This document shows positions 16,309 to 24,609 of a stretch of DNA of 64,000 nucleotides, piece after piece. The notes under the pieces are model-generated. The model did no database searches and had not been told where the DNA came from. It was given only the letters and a program-made list of their open reading frames with translations. Location: contig CAJUKK010000011.1 in assembly GCA_910586985.1 (NCBI GenBank), positions 21,548 through 85,547 of the forward strand, given 5' to 3'. A program made the translations under genes and the position numbers. Source of the DNA: an uncultured Christensenellaceae bacterium (GTDB lineage: Bacteria > Bacillota > Clostridia > Christensenellales > Borkfalkiaceae). Position 1 is the first letter of the stretch. Each line of letters opens with the position of its first letter.

Positions 16309-17334
16309 ATGGAAAAGAAAAACGATAAAATCAAGTGGATTGTAACTTTCGTACTGATTGCCGTGCTGCTTCTCGGCTTTATAGGCATGAGCGTGAAGTT
16401 ATTTCAAAAAGACAAGCCCGTAGCGGGGAACACGAACAATTCTGCGCAGAGCGGGTTTATCATGTCCGAAACGGAGGAAACGGGAATTACGCTCATGAGC
16501 GCAACGATTGCGGAAGAGGAATTTACGCCAAACGGCGTATCGCCTCTTGCGGAGAGTGCGGTCACGCTCACGGCAACGATAACGCCGAACGACGCGACCT
16601 ATCAAGAGGTGGATTGGGCGGTGTCGTTTTTAAGCCTAAGCAGTTGGGTGAGCGGGAAGAATGTTTCGGATTACGTTACGGTAGCGCCTACTTCGGACGG
16701 CGCATTGACCGCAACGGCGGAGTGCAAGCAAGCATTCGGAGAACCCGTCGTCATTACGGTAAGAAGTCGTAAGTATCCCGAATTGTTTGCAAGTTGTATT
16801 TGCAATTACGTCAAGCGCGTGGAATCGGTGGATTTGAAGTTAATGAAGGGCAAGAACATAACAACGACGCTCGCGCTCGGCGACGGATCAACTTATACGC
16901 CTGCGGCAACGCCGAATTTTTCGGTAGGTACTGTTACGCCGCAGATAACAACGGACTATGTATTGGAGCTGAACAGCAATTATTGGAGTAAGGGGAACAC
17001 GTCGAACACGGCGGGCTTTATGTACGGCGTGAACGTTTCCGAGTATCGCTTTGAACAGTCGTTTACGAGCACGCAGGATTTGATATTCGAATTGATAACT
17101 CCGAACGGCGGAATGAAATGGACAAACGGGCAGATGCTGAATCAGTTTATCGCGTGCGTCAATAAAGGCTTGCCGGACAACAATCAGGCGGTACTCCGTG
17201 CGGTGTATAGCGTGACCTATAACGGTGCGGAGATAGAATCGGGTTCAACGAAAATAAATTTAAGTTTCGACGTTTCCAATCTTGAAATTGCGGTATCGGG
17301 CGTGAACGTAGATACGCCGTCGATTACTTGGTAA
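16309..17334 (+). CDS. Membrane-anchored Ig-like protein, copy 3
   Basis: A 341-aa paralogue with a membrane span at about residues 10-28 (IVTFVLIAVLLLGFIGMSV) and the same Ig-like module at about residues 80-180 (VTLTATITPND, VDWAVSF, DYVTVAP, PVVITVRSRKYPE). Its distal region is different again. It begins 10 bp after copy 2 behind AAGGAGGAAAT. Three adjacent copies point to tandem duplication followed by divergence of the distal domains. Confidence 0.65.
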   Translation: MEKKNDKIKWIVTFVLIAVLLLGFIGMSVKLFQKDKPVAGNTNNSAQSGFIMSETEETGITLMSATIAEEEFTPNGVSPLAESAVTLTATITPNDATYQEVDWAVSFLSLSSWVSGKNVSDYVTVAPTSDGALTATAECKQAFGEPVVITVRSRKYPELFASCICNYVKRVESVDLKLMKGKNITTTLALGDGSTYTPAATPNFSVGTVTPQITTDYVLELNSNYWSKGNTSNTAGFMYGVNVSEYRFEQSFTSTQDLIFELITPNGGMKWTNGQMLNQFIACVNKGLPDNNQAVLRAVYSVTYNGAEIESGSTKINLSFDVSNLEIAVSGVNVDTPSITW

Positions 17335-17343
17335 GGAGGGCGC

Positions 17344-18231
17344 ATGAAGATAGCAAAAATTATTACAGGCGTGATCGTCGTGCTTATCGTCGCGCTCGCC
17401 GTGGGGCTTGTGTTCAAGTTCACGAACGGGTTCAACGAAGATTTTAAAACGTTCTATCTGGAACGGGACGGCAAGCAGATTTTGACGAGTGAAACAGAGA
17501 CGTCGTTCACGTGCGGGGAGAGCTACCGCTATGAAGTAAAATACACGTTCGATAACGACAAGAGCGAGCCGAAAGGATATAACGTGAAAATCGTGCCGAA
17601 CGGGAAGATTCAGTTGTCGTTCAAGGCGGACGGAAAACAGTATTCGTATGCGGACGCGAAAGAGCTTACAGGCGCATTTAATCTCAAGAAAGAAAAGAGC
17701 GCATTCACGCTCACCATGCCCAAAGAGCTCACGCTCAAAGGCGTGTTGGAAAAGGTGTACAGCAAGACGGTAGAGGTGGACGAGCCGCACGGATTTCTCT
17801 ATACGCTCGTCGTAAGCTCGTATAACGAAAAGATAACGTACAAGATCAACTTCGGCATTTCGATCAATGTGGAAGGCATTGAGTTGGATAAAAACGGGAT
17901 CGTATTCGGCGGAGGCGGAGAAATACCGCCTTCCGTTCCCCAAGAGCCGCCGAAAGAGGAAACGCAAAAATACGGGATCGAGTACGATACGCTGGGGAGC
18001 GGTTCGGTATTGTCCGTGAAGTTCGGTTGCGTTTCCGAAGCGGCGGCAGGGGAGGAAGTGCGGTTTACGGTAGAAGTGTTGAACGAAGAGTTGGAGGTCG
18101 TCAATTTGATGATCGAGTCGGAGGAAGTGTACGAGTACGATTATACGCACAACAAAGACGGCAGCTACACCTTTACTATGCCGGATTGTTTCGTAACGGT
18201 CATGATCTATCTCATGCCGAAGGAGGCATAG
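17344..18231 (+). CDS. Membrane-anchored exported protein with C-terminal beta repeat domain
   Basis: A 295-aa protein with an N-terminal span at residues 4-25 (AKIITGVIVVLIVALAVGLV) and an exported beta-rich region. A proline-rich linker (PPSVPQEPPKEE) precedes a C-terminal domain ending YTFTMPDCFVTVMIY, a pattern seen in bacterial surface repeat domains. It lacks the Ig module of the three upstream genes but shares their layout and operon. RBS AAGGAGG, 9 bp after copy 3. The last base of the stop TAG touches the next gene, so the two are cotranslated. Confidence 0.6.
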   Translation: MKIAKIITGVIVVLIVALAVGLVFKFTNGFNEDFKTFYLERDGKQILTSETETSFTCGESYRYEVKYTFDNDKSEPKGYNVKIVPNGKIQLSFKADGKQYSYADAKELTGAFNLKKEKSAFTLTMPKELTLKGVLEKVYSKTVEVDEPHGFLYTLVVSSYNEKITYKINFGISINVEGIELDKNGIVFGGGGEIPPSVPQEPPKEETQKYGIEYDTLGSGSVLSVKFGCVSEAAAGEEVRFTVEVLNEELEVVNLMIESEEVYEYDYTHNKDGSYTFTMPDCFVTVMIYLMPKEA

Positions 18232-20520
18232 ATGAAAGGGATTAGGAAATCTATCGGTGCGGCGCTTTTATCCGTACTGCTTTTGTTCTCGTTCCTATTG
18301 CCGCCTACCATGTCAAAGGTTGCCCGTGCGGAAACGGCGTTATCGCCGCAGGAGAAGTATGAGCAAACGGACGTAATGAAGGATTTGGAAGGTGCGACGA
18401 TCGGCGGAAAGCAGTTCGATTTACAGGACTATCCGCATAACGGAAAAGGAAAGCCGCAGATTGTTTCCTTCGTGGAGTTTTGCTATTCTTATTACGAAGA
18501 AAAGCAGAACGATTACGCGTTTTACGTCTACGTCTATAACCCGCAGGACGCCGTATTCGATACGGATACCGAGCGGAATAAGATACAGCTTTCTGCGGGT
18601 AAGAACGGCGAGTACAACAAGTATCCGTTGGAGTTTGTAAGGTATTCGGAAACGGCGGGCTATGAAGGACGGTTTTATAAGTTCAAAGTACGGCTTGACG
18701 ATAGCGAGCGCAACATGATTTGGCAAAGCGTTGAGGAAAATAAACGGGAATACCGTGTGAGCGGGATCGAGTTGTCTATCGGCAAAGCGGCGGAGGAATA
18801 CGGGTGTCAACAGGTCTATACATACAGCGGTTTTGCGCACGGCTACGGCTCGCCGCTTGCCATAAACGATACGCTCTCCTGCACCGTGGACGGGCTGGAA
18901 ACGTATTTGACCTTGGACGTGCAATCCACCTATTACCGTCCGAAGGGAACGCACGCGGACGGCTACACGCAGGATACGTTGCATTCGGTGTACTTCTCCG
19001 TTCCTAATGAAATCATAGAGGAATACGGAGAAATGACGGCGGTACATGCAACGTGGCTCAACGCCTATACCGCGCCGATGTTCGTTACGGGAAATAAAAA
19101 CATTTACGACGCTATTTTACCTTATCTCGGACAATACGTGGACGGAAGTACGATTAAGGAATACGAGAACACGCTGTTTCCCTATGCGATCATTGCAACG
19201 AAGGCGGTGGAGGGTTTCCGCGACGATAACGAGATGGCGCTGATGGCGGGCTATTACGCCTATAACGCTTATCACGATTTCGGCGGGAATCCGTCATACG
19301 ATCGCTATATCAACCACCTTAACTATTTGTTCTATGCAGGCGAGGGGGTTGATTCGGCGGACGGTTATACGTTATCCGCCGAGGCGATTATCGGGGATAA
19401 GAAGAACGGCGTTAAGGGATGGCTGGAAACGTTCACGGACAAGTTCGGCGACAGTTTGATAAACAACCGATATTCGTCTGCGTTGTTTGAAAAGGTGGAC
19501 GAAAAATTCACGGACAAGACGATCACCGGCGACGAGGAATACGAGCTGAAAGACTTAACATTATCGTCTGATCCTTGGCGGTGGTGGTTAGGACAGGATA
19601 TTACGCAGATAGACTGCGAGAAGTATTCCACCGTAAACGCCATTCAAAAAGTGACCGCGGACGATTTTACGCTTTATTCGGATAAGGGCGTGTTCTGCGA
19701 AAAGTTTTTTGTGGACGAGAGCGATTATAACGATTTCAAATCTTACGTAAAAGCGGCGACGGGCAGAAAGGAAACGACGTATCTTTTTCGGTATCACTTG
19801 TCCGAGTACGTTTCTAACGAAGCGACGGAGTATGAGCGCACGTCTACCTATTACATCTTTCAAGGGAACTTTGGAACGTACAAGACGGTTGACACAAACG
19901 CCTATTTCGCGCAGATGTGGATACAGCTCGATTTCGATATCATCGACCTCACGTTCACGAAGGACAATGTGGATACGATCATTTCCGTTATCATGTCGCC
20001 TATGGATATTGCGGCAGACGCAACGCCGCCCGTGAGCACGCAGACGGATAAAAAGCCGCTTGCATGGTGGCAGATATTGCTCGGCGCGATTGCGCTGATT
20101 GTGATTATCGTGCTGTTGATTAAGTTCGCGCCGTGGCTTATCTACGGGCTCGGGAAAGTGATTGAGATGCCGTTCAAGGCAATTTTCAAAGCGTGCAGTT
20201 CGGGCAGAGAGCGACGACGGGAGAAGCGGGAGAAAAAGAGGTTAGAGCGAAAATTGAAGAAAGCGCGGAAACCGATGGATAAGGAGTTCAGTGATTTTGA
20301 TAAGCGTTGCAAACGCGAGGAAAAGGAAGTTCAGAAGAATTGGAAAAAGGTTGACGTGGACGCGTTAAAGAAAAAGATTTGGTCGGGCGAAAAGAGCGAA
20401 TCTGAGTTGACAAAGACGGAACGGTATGCGTTGAATCAGGATGAAGAATGGCTGATCGAACAAGAGATCGAGGACGCGATGTACGGTTATGATGACGAAA
20501 TGGATTGGTGGATGACGTAA
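18232..20520 (+). CDS. Large exported protein with C-terminal membrane anchor
   Basis: A 762-aa protein with a signal peptide at about residues 1-33 ending VARA, a long extracellular region of nearly 570 residues, one strong membrane span at about 609-640 (ILLGAIALIVIIVLLIKFA), and a 110-residue highly charged cytoplasmic tail predicted helical. Signal peptide plus C-terminal anchor is the topology of filamentous phage adsorption proteins (pIII type), and this is the largest exported protein of the element. The long basic inside tail is unusual for that role. No sequence family is recognised. RBS CGAAGGAGG, one base after the previous gene. Confidence 0.6.
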   Translation: MKGIRKSIGAALLSVLLLFSFLLPPTMSKVARAETALSPQEKYEQTDVMKDLEGATIGGKQFDLQDYPHNGKGKPQIVSFVEFCYSYYEEKQNDYAFYVYVYNPQDAVFDTDTERNKIQLSAGKNGEYNKYPLEFVRYSETAGYEGRFYKFKVRLDDSERNMIWQSVEENKREYRVSGIELSIGKAAEEYGCQQVYTYSGFAHGYGSPLAINDTLSCTVDGLETYLTLDVQSTYYRPKGTHADGYTQDTLHSVYFSVPNEIIEEYGEMTAVHATWLNAYTAPMFVTGNKNIYDAILPYLGQYVDGSTIKEYENTLFPYAIIATKAVEGFRDDNEMALMAGYYAYNAYHDFGGNPSYDRYINHLNYLFYAGEGVDSADGYTLSAEAIIGDKKNGVKGWLETFTDKFGDSLINNRYSSALFEKVDEKFTDKTITGDEEYELKDLTLSSDPWRWWLGQDITQIDCEKYSTVNAIQKVTADDFTLYSDKGVFCEKFFVDESDYNDFKSYVKAATGRKETTYLFRYHLSEYVSNEATEYERTSTYYIFQGNFGTYKTVDTNAYFAQMWIQLDFDIIDLTFTKDNVDTIISVIMSPMDIAADATPPVSTQTDKKPLAWWQILLGAIALIVIIVLLIKFAPWLIYGLGKVIEMPFKAIFKACSSGRERRREKREKKRLERKLKKARKPMDKEFSDFDKRCKREEKEVQKNWKKVDVDALKKKIWSGEKSESELTKTERYALNQDEEWLIEQEIEDAMYGYDDEMDWWMT

Positions 20521-20529
20521 CGGGCAAAG

Positions 20530-20560
20530 AAAAAGCGGCTACGGAATGTATCCGTAGCTG
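20530..20560 (-). terminator. Terminator for the minus-strand cassette
   Basis: GCTACGGA (20538-20545) pairs with TCCGTAGC (20551-20558). Read on the minus strand it is followed by CGCTTTTTCTTT, so it ends transcripts coming from the Phd/DUF3791/ATPase cassette. It may also act weakly on the plus-strand operon that ends at 20520. Confidence 0.6.
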
Positions 20561-20576
20561 TAAATATCGGCGTAAG

Positions 20577-20872
20577 TTATTGTTTCGGTTTTATTTCTTT
20601 TCGTAATTGCTCAAAAGCGGCATCAATCTCTATGCCCTCGCCGTTTAACGCCTGTTTGTAGCCTTGTTCCATCATGGCGTCGAAATCTTCCTTTGTCATG
20701 GAATCGAGCGTAATCAATTTGGGCGGTGGATTTACGTTTTTATTTCGGTCTGCAAACGGATCGGTGAGCACGGAAATTGCTTTCCCGTTGCGCGTGATGA
20801 TACGTCCTCTGTTCGCGAGAGCGAAAGATATTTGCCAAAATGTTTTTTGAGTTCGGTTATTGTGATGGTCAT
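20577..20872 (-). pseudogene. Frameshifted Phd/YefM-type antitoxin
   Basis: The minus strand from an ATG at 20872 reads MTITITELKKHFGKYL, the classic Phd/YefM beginning. The frame is then lost, and the continuation appears in another frame as IITRNGKAISVLTDPF through to a normal C terminus. One missing base near 20800 in an otherwise intact 97-residue antitoxin explains both. The start overlaps the DUF3791 stop (ATGA). No Doc or RelE-type toxin is adjacent. The base should be verified in reads, since a sequencing error would look the same. Confidence 0.75.
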
Positions 20873-21108
20873 AGATTTCCTCCGTTCCGTTTGCAAAGAA
20901 ACGTTAAATCGTCGATCGTGTCATCAATGGAGAGCAAATGTTCCGCTTCGTAACAGTCCACTAAAAAGGCGATTCCGCCGTACTTTTTTAAGTAAAGGTA
21001 TGAGTCTTGATAAGACAAAGAGTGCCGATAGGAAAATTCGCTTATACAAGTCACCGTATAATCAATTCTGTTTTCGGTTTCTTTATCCATTGCGGTTAAA
21101 TCGTCCAA
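20869..21108 (-). CDS. DUF3791-like small protein
   Basis: A 79-aa acidic protein with the pattern YTVTCISEFSYRHSLSYQDSYLYLKKYGG then LVDCYEAEHLLSIDD, which I recognise as DUF3791. Such proteins usually stand beside a DUF3990 protein in toxin-antitoxin-like pairs; here that partner is missing. The gene overlaps the ATPase gene upstream by 13 bp and the broken antitoxin downstream by 4 bp, so all three form one operon. Confidence 0.65.
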   Translation of the reverse strand: MDDLTAMDKETENRIDYTVTCISEFSYRHSLSYQDSYLYLKKYGGIAFLVDCYEAEHLLSIDDTIDDLTFLCKRNGGNL

Positions 21109-22319
21109 ACGGGGATGACAAGCGTATTGCCGTCAAGCGCGGTGAGACTTTCTTTCAGACAAATGACGGCGCCCATTCCTACGGGGAGCGCGGCTTTTTT
21201 CAGCACGTCGAAAGAGGAAGTCATGGCAAGATTGGGACTTGCAGTCTTTTTGATTTCCAAGGGGTGCAACAGTCCGTCCGCTTCAATAATCAAATCGATT
21301 TCCTTTGCATCCTTGTCGCGGTAATAATGCAAATAGCATTCTTCGCCTGCGTTCAAATAGGTCTTGCGGATTTCGGAAACGATATAGTTTTCAAGGATTG
21401 CGCCGTTGATTGCGCCGTTAAGTAAAATCTCGGGCGAGCTGTGGCGGGAGAGATAGGCGACCAAGCCCGTATCGAAGAAATATAATTTGGGGGCTTTTAC
21501 GGTACGCTTTAAGAGGTTGTTGGAGTATGGGTGCAGATAGAAGATAACGTCGGATTTTTCCAATACCTCTAACCAATGTTTTGCCGTTTGGTCAGCAACG
21601 CCTACGTCGGAAGCAATCGAATGAACGTTTAGTAGCTGCCCCGTGCGGCAGGCGCAAGCTCGGATAAAATCAAGGAACTGCGTTTCGTTCACGCCTTCGA
21701 TTTCGTCCTTCACGTCACGGGAGATATAGGTTTGCAAATAGCTCGAATAATAGACGTTTCGGTTGGTAAACTTCCCGCTCAACAGCGCGGGGAGAGAACC
21801 GCTGAAAATTCGCTCGTAAATGCGGTTTGCATCGGCAGACTGTCTATTTTCTTTACGCTCCTGAACGGCTTGCAAAGTGATTTCAAAGGGGGAATTGTTA
21901 CCCGTTCCGTAGAGTTCTTTTTGCGAAATGCCCGAAAGGTGCAAAACGGCAACTCTTCCCGCGAGTGATTCCTGCGCCAGCGTCATCAGCTTAAAGGCTT
22001 GCGAACCCGTCAACCAAAAGCTCCCTGCGGGCGCGCCGTTGTCGATCGCCATTTTGATATAGGAAAAGAGTTCGGGGGCGTACTGCACTTCGTCAATCAG
22101 AACGGGCGCAGGGTGTAGCGTCAAAAACATGGCGGGATCGGTTTTGGCGAGCTTGCGTTCTTCCAAATCGTCCAAAGAAATAACGTTGCGGTTTTCTGCC
22201 ATGATATTTTTCAGCATCGTCGTCTTTCCCACCTGACGGGGACCGCAGACGAGAATGCAAGAATATTCTTTCGTAAGTTCTTGAACGAGACTTTCCATGT
22301 CTCTTGTAATATAGTCCAT
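21096..22319 (-). CDS. AAA-14 ATPase with DUF4143 domain
   Basis: A 407-aa P-loop ATPase. Walker A is CGPRQVGKTT at residues 25-34, and Walker B is PVLIDEVQYAPE around residues 71-82. The LTGSQ sensor follows, and the C-terminal half has DUF4143 features: a winged-helix segment (SIASDVGVADQTAKHWLEVLE) and a nuclease-like end (KEIDLIIEADGLLHPLEIKK). This family is widespread, often mobile, and its biological role is unclear; a toxin-antitoxin or defence link has been suggested by context only. It is oriented against the surrounding element genes, so it looks like inserted cargo. Confidence 0.85.
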   Translation of the reverse strand: MDYITRDMESLVQELTKEYSCILVCGPRQVGKTTMLKNIMAENRNVISLDDLEERKLAKTDPAMFLTLHPAPVLIDEVQYAPELFSYIKMAIDNGAPAGSFWLTGSQAFKLMTLAQESLAGRVAVLHLSGISQKELYGTGNNSPFEITLQAVQERKENRQSADANRIYERIFSGSLPALLSGKFTNRNVYYSSYLQTYISRDVKDEIEGVNETQFLDFIRACACRTGQLLNVHSIASDVGVADQTAKHWLEVLEKSDVIFYLHPYSNNLLKRTVKAPKLYFFDTGLVAYLSRHSSPEILLNGAINGAILENYIVSEIRKTYLNAGEECYLHYYRDKDAKEIDLIIEADGLLHPLEIKKTASPNLAMTSSFDVLKKAALPVGMGAVICLKESLTALDGNTLVIPVWTI

Positions 22320-22400
22320 ACCAATCTCCGACTAAAATAAATTACAATTCTATTTTAGCCGAAGCGCGGTTATTTGTCAATCAAAAAAGGAGAAAAATTC

Positions 22401-22508
22401 ATGAAAATTCTAAAAAGGCTCATTGCGGTAGTGGTGATAGTCGCCCTTGTGTTGCTTGTAAGTTATTTGATTTACACGGGAGGACAGGTGAATGCGCAGG
22501 GCGGTTAA
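22401..22508 (+). CDS. 35-aa single-span membrane peptide (candidate coat protein)
   Basis: A short frame missed by length cut-offs. It has a basic N terminus (MKILKR), a 19-residue hydrophobic span (LIAVVVIVALVLLVSYLIY) and a small polar end. It has a strong RBS (AAAAAAGGAGAAAAATTC), begins right after the antisense cassette, and its 3' end overlaps the start of the Zot-like gene by 17 bp, indicating coupling. Major coat proteins of filamentous phages are small single-span peptides. This one is somewhat short, and it could instead be a minor cap protein. Confidence 0.6.
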   Translation: MKILKRLIAVVVIVALVLLVSYLIYTGGQVNAQGG

Positions 22509-24609
22509 TATTACGGTATCGGCGCTTATCTCGATTGCGTTCGTGCTGTTGGGCGTGTTCGTGTTCTCCTCGTCCTATCTTCGGTTCGGGGAAACGTGCG
22601 CGGATTTCGGAAAATCTATCGCGATTTACTTTTGCGAGATATTCGGCACGGGCCACAATATCGCGCCGAGCGTGAACGCGCCGTCAAGGTTCGTGGGAAA
22701 CATGATAAAGCTGCCGGATAACTTGGACGGATTCAAGGAAAATGGCCGGTTGTTTTTCTCGCTGTTCGTAAGTGGGGAAAACTTCGTCGGCTGGTGGCAG
22801 TCGGTAACAGGAACGATGGCAACGCTCTCGAAAACGCTCGTGATTTTGTTGCCATGCGTGATAGGGCTGTATTTCGTTATCAAGCAGCTATACGGCAGAA
22901 GTAACAGGCGGTACAATCGGGACACCGTTCCGCTCGTCGTGTTCAAGTTCATAGCGAAGTACACCTATCAACCGTTGAAGCGGTTTATGACAGGGTATCG
23001 AAGTTTCTTGCAGGAACACGCATGGATAAGGAGCTGTTGGGTTGTCGTATGGGTGTTTCATTTTAATCTCGCGTCGATCTTCATGGGGTTTCTTGCGTAC
23101 TACTTTTATTTCGCCGTGTCGTTCGATTTAACGACTGTCTATCCGCAGTTCTGTAAATTGTTTATCGACGTGCAGATTCCGTTCAAATATTTCCCGTATT
23201 GGAGTTTACTGTTCGTCGCATGGCGGCTGTTTCAGTGTTGGAGAAGGCGGATCGCGCTCGGACGGCTACGGCATTACGAGGCGAAGAATTGCGGGTTTAT
23301 CAACGAGCTGCCGATCGTATCCATCACCTGCGGGAGCATGGGCAAAAAAAAGACGACGGCAATCACGGACATGGCATTATCGCAAGAGGTCATGTTCAAG
23401 CAAAAGGCGTTGGAGATATTGCAGCGTAACGACATGAAGTTTCCGCACTTCCCGTGGATCATGTTCGAGAAGGAACTACGCACCTGCATGGAGTACGGCA
23501 CGGTGTATAACCTTGCAACGGTCAAGGCATGGGTGGGGTTAAAGCGTTCGCGCTTCCTGCGGCATCATAATACCCGCTGGCAGTTATACGGTTACGACGT
23601 GTGCAGATACGGCTATACATACGACGACGCTTTGAGCGTTAGTTCTCTATTCGACGTTTTGGAAACGTATGCACAAGCGTATTTCATTTACGTCATGGAG
23701 AGCAGTTTGCTGATCGCCAACTACTCCATAAGAACGGACAATCAGTTCATAGATCAAGGAAACTTCCCTATGTGGTTTACGGACTTCTTTCCGCAGGGAC
23801 ATAGGCGTAACAGCAGGCACGCGCATATCCTCGATTTCGACGTGTTAAGGCTCGGCAAGAAGGTGATAGCGAACAATCCGAAAGCGGGCAGTTTCGAGTT
23901 CGGCGTGGTGGCGATCACGGAGATCGGCAAGGAACGGGGAAACAATCTCGAACTTCAAGAGAAGAAAAAGAAGGACGAAGAGACCAACCAGAAAAACGAT
24001 CTCTTTAACGCGTGGCTGAAAATGTGCAGGCACTCCGCAACGGTAGACAACTTCCCGTTTATCAAAGTATTCACGGACGAACAGCGTCCCGAAAGCTGGG
24101 GCGCAGACGCAAGGGATTTGTGCGACGTGTTGCATATCGTAAGCTCGTCAAAATCAAAGCTCGCGTATCCGCTTTATACAATAGAGGACATGATTGCCGA
24201 GTGGAGTTTTAATCGCTTTATCAACCTCTATTACGATTTCCGTTTCAGACGGGGCGACAACACCTTGCTCGTTCATATTCTCAAAAGTGTTACGGCGTGG
24301 ATCTGGAAACTGAATAACCGTATCTATAACAATTACGGCTATAATACGCTCAAAATCGAGAAAGAGCGTGGCACGATGGACGGGAAAGCGGAGAATAAGA
24401 AGTATTATATCATGAACCGCAAGATATATGCCCGCCGTTTCTCCACGGACTGTTTTTCGGACTACTTCAACGACTTGGCGCGGCAATCGAACGTTGGATT
24501 GAACGACTACCGCGAATACGTAACGGAGAAGGCGAGCGTGGAGGAATTGAAGGCGCAGAACAGCTATTTTATCAACGGCTTGTACCGTAACGGCGGGGAG
24601 GCGGCATGA
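22492..24609 (+). CDS. Zot-like (pI-type) membrane ATPase of filament assembly
   Basis: A 705-aa protein. The N-terminal 250 residues hold about four membrane spans (near 5-28, 104-126, 180-215 and 234-248), followed by a P-loop-like segment ITCGSMGKKKTT (G281 to T288) in which the usual GK is altered. A Walker-B-like strand VVAITE lies at 472-477. Then comes RH at 513-514 with the block TDEQRPESWGADARDL, matching the arginine-histidine and Q-x-P sensor region of Zot-domain ATPases. In filamentous phages this ATPase drives virion extrusion. Known pI proteins carry the ATPase first and the span later; here the order is reversed. The call is homology by motif pattern and context. Confidence 0.65.
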   Translation: MRRAVNITVSALISIAFVLLGVFVFSSSYLRFGETCADFGKSIAIYFCEIFGTGHNIAPSVNAPSRFVGNMIKLPDNLDGFKENGRLFFSLFVSGENFVGWWQSVTGTMATLSKTLVILLPCVIGLYFVIKQLYGRSNRRYNRDTVPLVVFKFIAKYTYQPLKRFMTGYRSFLQEHAWIRSCWVVVWVFHFNLASIFMGFLAYYFYFAVSFDLTTVYPQFCKLFIDVQIPFKYFPYWSLLFVAWRLFQCWRRRIALGRLRHYEAKNCGFINELPIVSITCGSMGKKKTTAITDMALSQEVMFKQKALEILQRNDMKFPHFPWIMFEKELRTCMEYGTVYNLATVKAWVGLKRSRFLRHHNTRWQLYGYDVCRYGYTYDDALSVSSLFDVLETYAQAYFIYVMESSLLIANYSIRTDNQFIDQGNFPMWFTDFFPQGHRRNSRHAHILDFDVLRLGKKVIANNPKAGSFEFGVVAITEIGKERGNNLELQEKKKKDEETNQKNDLFNAWLKMCRHSATVDNFPFIKVFTDEQRPESWGADARDLCDVLHIVSSSKSKLAYPLYTIEDMIAEWSFNRFINLYYDFRFRRGDNTLLVHILKSVTAWIWKLNNRIYNNYGYNTLKIEKERGTMDGKAENKKYYIMNRKIYARRFSTDCFSDYFNDLARQSNVGLNDYREYVTEKASVEELKAQNSYFINGLYRNGGEAA

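Noticed and set aside
17260..18150. 296-codon minus-strand open frame in the element
   Set aside because: It covers the antisense of an exported protein gene that fits the operon and has an RBS; the frame has no such support.
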